A stretch of 64,000 nt of DNA from Monarcha castaneiventris obscurior (Eukaryota; Chordata; Aves; Passeriformes; Monarchidae). The position numbers and the translations under genes were made by a program. The stretch's first letter is position 1; every line of letters begins with the position of its first letter. Below, piece after piece: positions 42,994 to 54,900 of the stretch. The stretch covers positions 1-64,000 of the forward strand of contig JAMPIT010000191.1 in NCBI GenBank assembly GCA_026261815.1, in the 5' to 3' direction. Under the pieces are notes generated by a model, which was given only the letters and a program-made list of their open reading frames with translations, made no database searches and was not told the origin of the DNA.

Positions 42994-45900
42994 GTGAGGG
43001 GGGGGAGGGGCGGGGGGTGGGGGAGGGGGAGGGGATTTTTTCTGAGGGGAATTTGAGGGGTTTTGGGGAAAATTGGAGGGGTTTTGGGGGTTGGGGGGGT
43101 TTGAGGAATTTGGGAATTTTTTGGAATTTTTTAGGGATTTTTTAAGGATTTTAAGGTTTTTTTGGGGTTTTTTTGCGGGGGGATTTGGGAAAATTTGAGG
43201 GAAATTTTTAGGGATTTTTTTGGGGATTTTATTTGAATTTTTGGGGAATTTTTGGATTCTAGAAAAATTTTCAGGAAATTTTTGGGGAAGTTTTTAGGGG
43301 TTTTTGGGGGGAATGAGGGGTTTTGGGTGAAATTGAGGGTTTGGGGATTGGGGAAGTTTTAGGGAGTTTTTAGGGATTTTTAGGGAATTTTTTAGGGGAT
43401 TTTGGGGGATTTTGAGGGATTTTTTGCGGGGGGATTTGGGAAAATTCGAGGGAATTTTAGGGATTTTTTGGGATTTTTTGGGGATTTTATTTGAATTTTT
43501 GGGGAATTTTTGGACAATTCTGTTGAATTTTCAGGGAAATTTTTGGGGAAGTTTTTAGGGAGTTTTTGGGGGGAATTTGAGGGGTTTTGGGGGGGTTTGG
43601 GGGAGTTTTGGGATTTATTAGGGATTTTTTGGGATTTTTTTTTGAGTTTTTTAGGGAGTTTTTAGGGATTTTTACGGGAATTTTTAGGGGATTTTGGGGG
43701 ATTTTTTTTGTGGGGGTATTTGGGAAAATTTGAGGAGTTTTTAGGGATTTTTTGGGGATTTTTTGGGAATTTTATTTCAATTTTTTGGGATTTTTTAGGG
43801 ATTTTTTTGGGGTTTTTAAGGTTTTTTGGGAGGGTTTTGAAGGGGGGATTTGGGGAAATTTGGGGGAATTTTTAGGGATTTTTAAAGAATTTTTTAGTGA
43901 TTTTTTGGGATTTTTTTTTTTTAATTTTTGGGGAATTTTTTTGGATTTTTAGGGAAATTTTTTGGAGAAGTTTTTAGGGAGTTTTTGGGGGGAATTTGAG
44001 GGGTTTTGGGTAAAATTTGAGAGGTTTTGGGAGGGGTTTGGGGTTTGGGGGAGTTTGGGGAATTTTTGGGATTTCTTGAGAGGTTTTTAGGGAATTTTGG
44101 GGGATTTTTGGTGATTTTTTTAGGGTTTTTTAAGGGATTTTTAAGGTTTTTTGGGGGGTTTTTGAAGGGGGAATTTGGGGAAATTTGAGGGATTTTTTGG
44201 GGGATTTTATTTGAATTTTTGGGGAATTTTTTTTAAATTTTTCGGGATTTTTTTGGGAATTTTTAAGGAATTTTTAGCGTTTCCTTGAGGGAATTTTGAG
44301 GGAATTTTGAGGGATTTTTTGGGGGAATTTTTCGGGTTTTTTTGGGGGTTTTTAGGGATTTTTTAGGATTTTTGCAGGCATTTTCAAGCAATTTTTTGGG
44401 GATTTTTCTGGGAATTTTTGGGGCAATTTTGGGGGAAATTTTGGTGGCTTTTTCCAGGATTTTTTTCTGGGAATTTTGGGTGAATTTGGGGAAAATTTTG
44501 GGGGGATTTTTGGGCGAAATTTTCAGGAATTTCCCAGGGATTTTTTCAGGATTTTTTCCAGGAATTTTGAGGAAAATTTTTTTGGGAATTTTGGGCAAAT
44601 TGGGCGAATTTTTGGGATTTTTCAGGAATTTCCGAATTTTAACTTTTGGGCGAATTTTTGGGATTGTTTTGGTGAATTTTCCCGGGATTTTGGGGAGAAT
44701 TTTCCTGGGAATTTTTTGGGGCCATTTCAGGACATTTTGGGGCCATTTCGGGAAATTTTGGGGCCATTTTGGGTCATTTTGGGACCATTTTGGGTCATTT
44801 TGGGGTCATTTTGGGGCCATTTCGGGCGGGATTTTTTTGGGGTCATTTCAGGCCATTTTGGGGCCATTATGAGACATTTTGGGCCATTTTTGGGGCCGTT
44901 TCAGGCCATTTTGGAACATTTTGGGGCCATTTCGGGAAATTTTGGGGCCATTTCGGGTCATTTTGGGCCATTTTTGGGCCATTTCGGGGCCATTTCGGGT
45001 GGGAATTTTTTAGGGCCATTTCAGGACATTTTGGGGCCATTTTGGGAAATTTTTGGGGCTATTTTAGGTCATTTTGGGGCCATTTCGGGCAGGAAATTTT
45101 TTAGGGCCATTTTTGGGCATTTTTGGGCCATTTTGGGGCCATTTCAGGACATTTTGGGGTGATTTTAGGATATTTTGGGGCCATTTTGGGACCATTTTTG
45201 GGCCATTTTGGGTGGGAATTTTTTGAGGCCATTTCAGGAGATTTTGGGGCCATTTCGGGTCATTTTGGGCCATTTTGGGTCATTTTGGGGCCATTTTGGG
45301 TCATTTTGGGGCCATTTTGGGTCATTTTGGGGCCATTTTGGGGCCATTTTGGGTCGTTTTGGGTTGTTTTGGGTTGTTTTGGGGCCGTTTGGGGCTGGAT
45401 TTTTTTGGGGCCATTTCAGGAGATTTTGGGGCGATTTCGGGATGTTTTTGGGGCCGTTTTTGGGGCGATTTTGGGCCATTTTGGGGTCCCTCCCCCCCCC
45501 CCCCAGGGCCCAGAGGGGGGAGGGGCTCCGCGGCCCCGCCCCGGATGCCGACGGCTCCGACCCGGAAGCGGAACCGGAAGTGGACCCGGAACCGGAAGTG
45601 GAGCCGGAAGTGGACCCGGAAGAGGAAGAGGAGGAGGAGGAGGAAGGAGCGGGGGAAGGGGCTGCCGAGGAGGCGCCCGCGGGTGAGGGGGAGGGGTTAA
45701 ATGGGGTGGGAGGGGCTTAAAGGGGGAGGGGGAGGGGCTTAAAAGGTGGGGGAGGGGCTGAAAGGGGAGGGGCTAAAGGGGGAGGGGCTTAAATGGGAGG
45801 GGGAGGGGAATGGGGGGGCTTAAAGGAGGGGGAGGGGCTTAAAGGGTGGGGGAGGGGCTTAAATGGGTGGGGGAGGGGCTTAAATGGGTGTGGCTGAAGT

Positions 45901-48900
45901 GGGAGGGGCTTAAAATGGGGAGGGGCTTGAGGGGGAGGGGCTTAAAGGGAGTAAAGGGGGGGAGGGGCTTAAAGGGGTGGGGGAGGGGAATGGGGGGCTT
46001 AAATGGGGGAGGGGCTTAAAGGGGAGGGGGAGGGGCTAAAATTTGGAGGGGGAGGGGCCTAAATGAGTGGGGGAGGGGCTTAATTGGGTGGGAGCGGAAG
46101 GGGCGGGGCTTAAAGGGGTGGGGGAGGGGAATTGGGGATTTAAGGTGGGGGAGGGGCTTAAAGGGGTGAGGTGAGAGTGGGAGGGGCTTAAATAGGGTGG
46201 GGGAGGGGCTTAAAGGGGTGGGGGAGGGGAAATGGTGGGGTTTAATGGGGGGGGAGGGGCCTAAAGGAAGGGGAGGGGCTTAAACGAAGGGGATGAGGGT
46301 TAAAGGGGTGGGAGGGGCTTAGCGTGTTGTGGGCGTGGCCTGTGAGCGTGACCCCGCCCCCCTTTTTAGGCCCCGCCCTGCAGGAGCTGCGCTGGGCGCT
46401 GCGGGGTGGGGGAGGGGCGGCCCCGGAGCCGAACCTGCCCCGGCTGCTGCGAGAGGTGTGGGGGAGGGGCGGGAGGGGGGAGGGGCAGGGGAAAATTGGG
46501 GGGAAATTGGGAAAAAAAACGGGGAAAAAAAATGGGAAAAAACGGTTAAAAATTGAAGAAAAAAGGGTTAAAAATGGGGAAAAAAATGGAAAGAAAATGG
46601 AGAGAAAATGGGGAAAAGGGGGCAAAATAGGGAAAAAATGGGAGGAAATTGGGGAAAATGGGGGAAAATGGTTAAAAATTGGAAAAAAAAATGGTGAAAA
46701 TGGGTTAAAAATGGAAAAAAAATTGGGGGAAGGGGAAAAATGGGGTGAAAAAGGGGGGAAATTGGGAAAAATGGGGAGAAAAGGGAGAAAAATGGGGAAA
46801 ATTCGAAAAAAGGTGAAAAAATGGTTAAAAATTGAAAAAAATTGGGAAAAATGGGTTAAAAATGGAAAAAATGGCTTAAAAAAGGGGGAAATGGGGGAAA
46901 AGGGGATTTGGGGTCACTGGGAGGGGAAAAAATGGGGGAAAACGGAAAAAAGTGAGAAAAAAAATGGTGAAAAAAGGGTTAAAAATGGAAAAAAATGGCT
47001 TAAAATGGGTTAAAAATGGGAAAAAATGGGAAAAAATGGGATTTGGGGGAGGGGCGGCCCCGGAGCCGAACCTGCCCCGGCTGCTGAGAGAGGGGTGGGG
47101 GAGGGACAGGGAGGGGGAGGGGGAGGGGGAGGGGAGGTTTGGGGGAAAAAGGGGGGAAATTGGGAAAAAAACGGGGAAAAAAAATGGGAAAAAACGGTTA
47201 AAATTTGAAGAAAAAAGGGTTAAAAATGGGGAAAAAAATGGGGAAAAAATGGGGAAAAAAAAGGGAAAAAAACGTTGAAAATTGTGAAAATTGGGGTGAA
47301 AAGGGGTGAAATTGGGAAAAATGGGGGAGAAATGGGGGGAAAATGGGGAAAAAAGGGGGGAAATTGGTTAAAAATGGGTTAAAATTTGTTAAAAATTGGT
47401 TAAAAATGGGGAAAAATGGGGAAAAATGGGGAAAAATGGGGAAAAATTGGGAAAAAATGATTAAAAATGAGGAAAATGGGGGGAAAATGGGATTTGGGAT
47501 GAACTGGGAGGGACTGGGAGGGACTGGGAGGGGGAAAATGGGGAAAAAAGGGGGAAATTGGTTAAAAATGGTTAAAAATGGTTAAAAATGGTTAAAAATT
47601 GGTTAAAAAATGGGTAAAAATGGGGGGAAATGGGGAAAAAATTATTAAAAATGAGGAAAATGGGGGGGAAAAGGGGATTTGGGATTAACTGGGAGGGACT
47701 GGGAGGGGAAAAATGGGGAAGAAACGGGAGAAATTGGTTAAAAATGGTTAAAATTTGGTTAAAAATGGGTAAAAATGGGGGGAAATTGGGGAAAGGGGGG
47801 AAAAAGGGGGATTTGGGGTTACTGGTTTGGACTGGTTTGTACTGGGAGGGAACTGGGAGAGACTGGGAGGGACTGGGAGGGAAAAAATGGGGAGAAATTG
47901 GTTAAAAAACGGTTAAAAATTATTAAAAATGGGTTAAAATGGTTAAAAATGAGGGAAATGGGGAAAAATGGGATTTGGGGTTACTGGTTTATACTGGGAG
48001 GGGAAAAATGGGGAAAAAAGGGGGAAAATCGGATAAAAATGTGTTGAAAATGGTTAAAATTTGGTTACAAATGGTTAAAAATGAGATTAAAAATTTGGTA
48101 AAAATGGGCGGAAATGGGGAAAAAGGGGGAAAAAGGGATTTGGGATGAACTGGGATGAACTGGGAGGGACTGGGGGGACTGGGAGGAACTGGGAGGGACT
48201 GGGAGGGGAAAATGGGGAAAAAACGGGGGAAAATGGTTTAAAATGGGGTAAAAATGGTTAAAAATGGGTTAAAAATGGGTTTAAAATGGGGGGAAATGGG
48301 GAAAAATGGGCTTTGGGGTTACTGGTTTGTACTGGTGGGAGAGACTGGGAGGGGGAAAATGGGGAAAAAACGGGGGAAAATGGTTAAAAATTGTTAAAAT
48401 TTGGTTTAAAATGGGTGGAAATGGGGAAAAAATAATTAAAAATGGGGAAAAAAAGAGGATTTGGGGTTACTGGTTTGTACTGGTTTGTACTGGGAGCTCC
48501 TGGGGGGGCGTGGCCTCTCCGGACCACACCCCCTGAGGCCCCGCCCCCCTCAGCTTCCTGCCCAATCACGAGGCGGCGCTGGAGCCCCACCCCCAGAAGG
48601 TTTTCTGTGGGATTTTCTCCGACTGCGGCCGAAAATTCCTCACAGCCTGCCAAGGTGGGCGTGGCTTGGGGCTGGGGGCGGGGCTTGGGCTGGGGGCGTG
48701 GTCCGGGATTGGGGGCGGAGCTTGCTGCATTTTTTGGGAATTTTTCGGGAATTTTTTGGAATTTTTTTGGATTTTTTGGTGATTTTTTTGGTGATTTTTT
48801 GGTTATTTTGGGGGGGTTGGGGGCGTGATTTGGGATTGGGGGCGGGGCTTTGGCTGGGGGCGTGGTCAGGGATTGGGGGCGGAGCTTCCTGAATTTTTGG

Positions 48901-51900
48901 GGAATTTTTTTGGGGTTTTTGGATTTTTTTTTTTATTTTTTGGTCATTTTTTAGTGATTTTTTTAGTGATTTTTTGAGTTTTTGGGGGAGTTGGGGGCGT
49001 GGTTTGGGATTTGGGGCGGGGCTTGGGCTGGGGGCGTGGTCGGGGGTTTGGGGCGGAGCTTCCTGGATTTTTGGGAATTTTTTGGGATTTTTTTGGATTT
49101 TTTAATGATTTTTTAATCATTTTTTGGTGATTTTTTGGTGATTTTTTTAGGGGTTGTGGGCGTGGTTTGGATTTGGGGGCGTGGCTTGGGGTTTGGGGCG
49201 TGGCAGGGAATTTGGGCGGAGCTTCCCATTGAAATTTTTTTGGAATTTACCAAAACCCACGAATTTCTCCCAAAACCATCAAATTTCCCCAAAAATCCTC
49301 AAATTTTGACCAAAACCCCCAAATCGCCAAAAAACCTCCAAATTCATCCCCAAAACCTCCCAATTTCAACCCCAAACCCCCAAATTGACCAAAACCCTCA
49401 AATTTCACCCAAAAACCCCAAATTCCTCCCAAAACCCTCAATTTCTGACCTAAAATACCCAAATTTCCACCCAAAACCCCCCAATTTTCTCCCCAAACCC
49501 CCAAATTCCAAAACCCATCTCCCAAAATCCACAAATTTCAACCTAAAACCCTCAATTTTTGACCTAAACCCCCAAATTTTGACCTAAAACCCCCCAAATT
49601 TACCAAAACCCCCAGATTTCTCCCCAAACCATCAAATCTCCCCAAAACCCTCAATTATTGACCTAAAATCCTCAAATTTATCCCAAATCCTCCGAATTTC
49701 TCCAAATTCATCAAATTTTGACTCCAAATTGTCAAATTATGACCCAAAATCCTCCAAAATGTGGCCCAAAACCCTCAAATTTTGACCCAAATCTTCCAAT
49801 TTCTCCCTAAAATCCGTAATTTTTGACCTAAAACCCCCGAATTTTGACCTAAAACCCCCAAATTTTCACCGAAAAAAAATCCAATTTTTTTCCCCAAACC
49901 CCCAAATTGACCAAAACCCGTGAATTCCTCCCCAAATCCTCAAATTCCTCCCTAAAATCCTCAATTTTTGACCGGAATCACTCGAAATTTTGACCTAAAA
50001 CCCCCCAAATTTTGACCTAAAAACCCCAAATTTTGACCTAAAAACCCCAAATTTTCGCCAAAAAAAATCCAGGTTTTTTCCCCCAAACCCCCGAATTGAC
50101 CAAAACCCCCGGATTTCACCCCAAATTTCCCCCTCCCCCCCCCCAGACCACACCCTGCGGCTGTTCGAGGTGACGGGGGAGGGGCTGCGGGTCCTCCGGG
50201 CCACCAGGGGGCGCCAAGTGGGCTGGAGCATCCTGGACGTGGCCCTGACCCCCGACGGCTCCCAGGGGCTCTACTGCTCCTGGTCCAGTTACGGTGACTG
50301 GGACGGACTGGTTTATACTGGGAGGGGACTGGGAGGGGCTGGGAGGGGGAGAAATGGTGAAAAAATGGGGAAAATCGGTGAAAAAACGAGGGAAATATGG
50401 TTAAAATGGGGGGAAAATGGTGGAAAAGGGTTAAAAATGGGGGGAAATGGGGGAAAAAGGGGATTTGGGGTTACTGGTTTATACTGGGAGGAACTGGGAC
50501 AAACTGGGAGGGACTGGGAGGGGACTGGGAGGGGGAGAAATGGGGAGAAACGGTGAAAAAACGGTGAAAAAATGGGGAAAAAGGGGGGAAAAAGGGTTAA
50601 AAAGGGGGTTTGGGGTTACTGGTTTGGACTGGTTTGGGGTCTGGGGTTACTGATTTAACTGGGAGGGACTGGGACAAACTGGGAGGGAACTGGGAGGGAC
50701 TGGGAGGGGAAAATGGGAGAAAAACGGGGAAGAAAGGGTTAAAAATGGGGGAAAATGGGGCTTGGGGTTACTGGTTTGGACTGGTTTGTACTGGGAGGGA
50801 CTGGGACAAACTGGGAGGAGTTAAAGGGTTAAAAACGGGGAAAAAACAGTGAAAATTGGGTTGAAATTGGTTAAAAATGGTGAAAAATGATTAAAATGGG
50901 TTGAAAATTGTTAAAAACAAGGAAAAAAGGTTAAAAATGGGGATTTGGGGTCACTGGTTTGAACTGGGAGGGACTGGGAGGGAACTGGGAGGGACTGGGA
51001 CAAACTGGGAGGGGTTAAAGGGTTAAAAATGGGGGAAAATGGGTTAAAATGGTGACAAATGTGAAAAATGGTGAAAATGGGGAAAAATGGGGAAAATGGT
51101 TCAAAACGGGTTAAAAACGGGGATTTTGGGTCACTGGTTTGAACTGGTTTGGACTGGGAGGGACTGGGACAAACTGGGAGAGGTTAAAGGGTTAAAAATG
51201 GGGAAAAAATGGTGAAAATTGGGTTCAAATTGGTTAAAAATTGTGAAAATTATTGAAAATAGGGAAAAACGGGGAAAAACGAGGAAAAATGGTTCAAAAC
51301 GGGGATTTTGGGTCCCTGCTTTGGACCGGCTCCAGCTGGGCGTGGCCCTGAGCTCGCCCCGCCCCTTTGGGGGCGTGTCCTGACCAAGCCCCGCCCCCTT
51401 TTTTGCCCAGTGCACGTCTTTGATCTCCATGGCGACGGCGACGCCCACACGGCCCTGGACTTCCGGTGGGCGGGGCCTGGGCTCAGGGGGCGGGGCCTGG
51501 GGTCAGGGGGCGGGGCTTGAGGTGCCTAATTTGCATTAGGGGTGGGGTTTGGTGGTTTTGGGGGCGGGGCTTGGGGGTTTGGGATGTTTAATTTGCATTC
51601 GGGGGCGTGGTTTGGCGTTTGGGGGCGTGGTTTTGAGGTTGGGGCGTGGTTTGGGGTTTAGGGGCGTGGTTTGTGTGTCTAATTTGCATTCGGGGGCGTG
51701 GTTTTAATTGTGGGGGCGTGGCTTGAGGTTTGGATGCCTAATTTGCATTTTGGGGCGGGGTTTGATGGTTTGGGGTGGAGCTTGAGGTTTGGAGGCGTGG
51801 TTTGGGTTTTGGGACACTTAATTTGCATTTGGGGCGGGGCTTGGGGCACCTAATTTGCATTTGGGCGGGGTTTGTGGGCGGGTCTTGATGTTTCGGGCAT

Positions 51901-54900
51901 CTAATTAGCATTTGCGGGCGTGGTTTGTGGTGAAGTGGGCGTGGCTTATGACGAGCGGGCGTGGCTTAACCCCCAATAAACCCCGCTCCCTTCAAGTGGG
52001 CGTGGCCTAACCCCCCCATCACCCCCGATAACGCACGGTGGGCGTGGCCTAAACCCAATAACCCACCCCGATAACGCACAGTGGGCGTGGCCTAAACCCA
52101 ATAACCCACCCCAATAACGCACAGTGGGCGTGGCCTAAACCCAATAACCCACCCCAATAACGCACAGTGGGCGTGGCCTAACCCCCCCATTACCCCCGAT
52201 AACGCACGGTGGGCGTGGCCTAAACCCAATAACCCACCCCGATAACGCACAGTGGGCGTGGCCTAAACCCAATAACCCACCCTGATAACGCACGGTGGGC
52301 GTGGCCTAACCCCCCCATCACCCCCGATAACGCACAGTGGGCGTGGCCTAAACCAAATAACGCACGGTGGGCGTGGCTTAGCACCGCGGGGCGTGGCCGG
52401 GGTGAAAGTGGGCGTGTCCCTCCGCCTGACCACGCCCTCCCCGTGGCCCCGCCCCCAGGCCGTCGGAGCGCCGCTTCGCCGTGTTCTCATTGGCCGTGGG
52501 GCCGGACGGGCGGGAGGTGGTGGGCGGGGCCAACGACGGCTGCCTGTACCTGTACGACCGCCAGGCGCAGCGCCGCGTGCTCCGGGTGAGAGAGACCAGT
52601 TCGGACCAGTTCAAACCAGTTTGGATCGGGTTGGAATGAAAACCCCAAAAATCCCCTTTTTTTTCCCCTTTTTTTCCCCTTTTTTCCCCCTTTTTTTGCC
52701 TTTTTTTTACCATTTTTTACCCCTTTTTCCTGGTTTTTTGCCCTTTTTGCCTCCCTTTTTGCTCATTTTTTTTGGTTTTTCTTCCCATTTCATTACCATT
52801 TCTTTACCGTTTTTTAACCTTTTTCTTACCCTTTTTTGTTCCCTTTTTAAGCTTTTTTGCCCCTTCCCCCCCCCCTTTTCCCCCTGCTTTTTTCCTTTTT
52901 TCCCCATTTTTCTCCCATTTTTCTCCCATTTTTTCCCAAATTTTCTCCCCTTTTTTTCCTCTTTTTCCCCTTTTTTTCCTCTTTCTTTTTTCCATTTTTT
53001 TTCCCATTTATTACCATTTTTTTACCCTTTTTTTTCTGGATTTTTACTGTTTTTTTGCAATTTTTTACCATTTTTTGCCCTTTTTTCACCCTTTTTTTCC
53101 CTTTTTTTTCTCCTTTTTTCTCTATTTTTAACCCTTTCTTACCCCTCCAAACCCCTCCCAATGACCCCAAATCTACCCCAAACCACCCCAAAACTCCTTC
53201 CCAGTTTGGACCAGTTTAAACCAGTTCGGACCAGTTCAAACCGGTATCGGAGCGGGAACCCCAAAAATCCCCTTTTTTTCCCCCCTTTTTTTCCTGGTTT
53301 TTTACAGTTTTTTACTGGTTTTTTGCCTTTTTTCCACCATTTCTCCCCTCCCAGTCCCTCCCAGTATAACCCAGTTCCCTCCCAGTATAACCCAGTTCCC
53401 CCCAGTCCCTCCCAGTTTGTCCCAGTCCCTCCCAGTATAAACCAGTTCCCTCCCAGTTTGTCCCAGTCCCTCCCAGTATAAACCAGTAACCCCCAAACCC
53501 GTTTTAACCCTTTCTTCCCCATTTTTAACCCTTTTTTCCCCCATTTTTCCCCATTTTTTCACCGTTTTCCCCCATTTTTCCCCGTTTCTCCCCTCCCAGT
53601 CCCTCCCAGTATAAACCAGTCCAAACCAGTAACCCCAAATCCCATCTCCCCCTTTTTCTCCCCTTTTCCCCGTTTTTTCACCTATTTTCATCATTTTTTC
53701 ACCGTTTTTTCCCATTTTTTCACCGTTTCTCCCCGTTTTTCCCCCATTTCTCTCCTCCCAGTCCCTCCCAGTCCATCCCAGTCCCTCCCAGTATAAACCA
53801 GTAACCCCAATCCCCTTTTTAACCCTTTCTCCTCCATTTTAACCCTTTTTCCCCGTATTTTCCCCATTCTTTCATCTTTTTCACCATTTTTTCACCGTTT
53901 TTCCCCGTTTTCTGCCGTTTCTCCCCTCCCAGTCCCTCCCAGTATAAACCAGTAACCCCAAATCCCATTTTAACCCTTTCCCCTCCATTTTTAACCCTTT
54001 CTCCTCCATTTTAACCCTTTCTTCCCCATTTTTCCCCTATTTTCCCCGTTTTTTCACCGTTTTTTCCCATTTTTTCACCGTTTCTCCCCGTTTTTCCCCC
54101 ATTTCTCCCTTCCCAGTACAAACCAGTAACCCCAAACCCTTTTTTCCCTTTTCTTCCCCTCTTGCCACCATTTTTAACCCTTTCTCCTCCATTTTTAACC
54201 CTTTTTTCCCCGTTTTTTCACCCTTTTTTCACCCTTTTTTTCCCATTTTTTCACCGTTTCTCCCCGTTTTTCCCCCATTTCTCTTCTCCCAGTCCCTCCC
54301 AGTCCCCTCCCAGTATAAACCAGCAACCCCAAACCCCAGTTTTAACCCTTTCTCCCCTGTTTTGTCCCCTATTTTCGCCATTTTTTCACCGTTTTTTTCG
54401 TGTTTTTTCACCGTTTCTCCCTGTTTTTTCACCGTTTCTCCCCTCCCAGTCCCTCCCAATCCCTCCCAGTAGAAACCAGTACGAACCAGTAACCCCAAAC
54501 CCCAGGTTTAACCCTTTTTTCCCCCATTTCTTGACCGTTTTTCACCTCTTTTTCGCCATTTTTTCCCCGTTTTTTCCCCATTCTTTCACCTATTTTCGTC
54601 ATTTTTTCACCGATTTTCACCGTTTTTTCACCGTTTTTCCCCGTTTTTTCACCGTTTCTCCCCGTTTTTCCCCCATTTCTCCCCCGCAGGTGGCGGCCCA
54701 CGAGGACGACGTCAACGCCGTGGCGCTGGGGGACGCCTCGGGGCAGCTGCTGCTCTCGGGGGGCGACGACGGCGTGGCCCGAGCCTGGGACCGCCGCTGC
54801 CTCCCCGAGGGGCCCGCGGCCGTGCTGGCCGGCCACCGGGACGGGCTGACCTTCCTGCACCCCCGGGTGAGCCACTGGTTTATACTGGGAGAGACTGGGA

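Noticed and set aside
42773..43056. Alternative start in the frame MVDLIRGRGLTRK upstream of DCAF11
   Set aside because: Different frame from MGGRN; lies in the promoter and gives a Gly/Arg run that does not match DCAF11.
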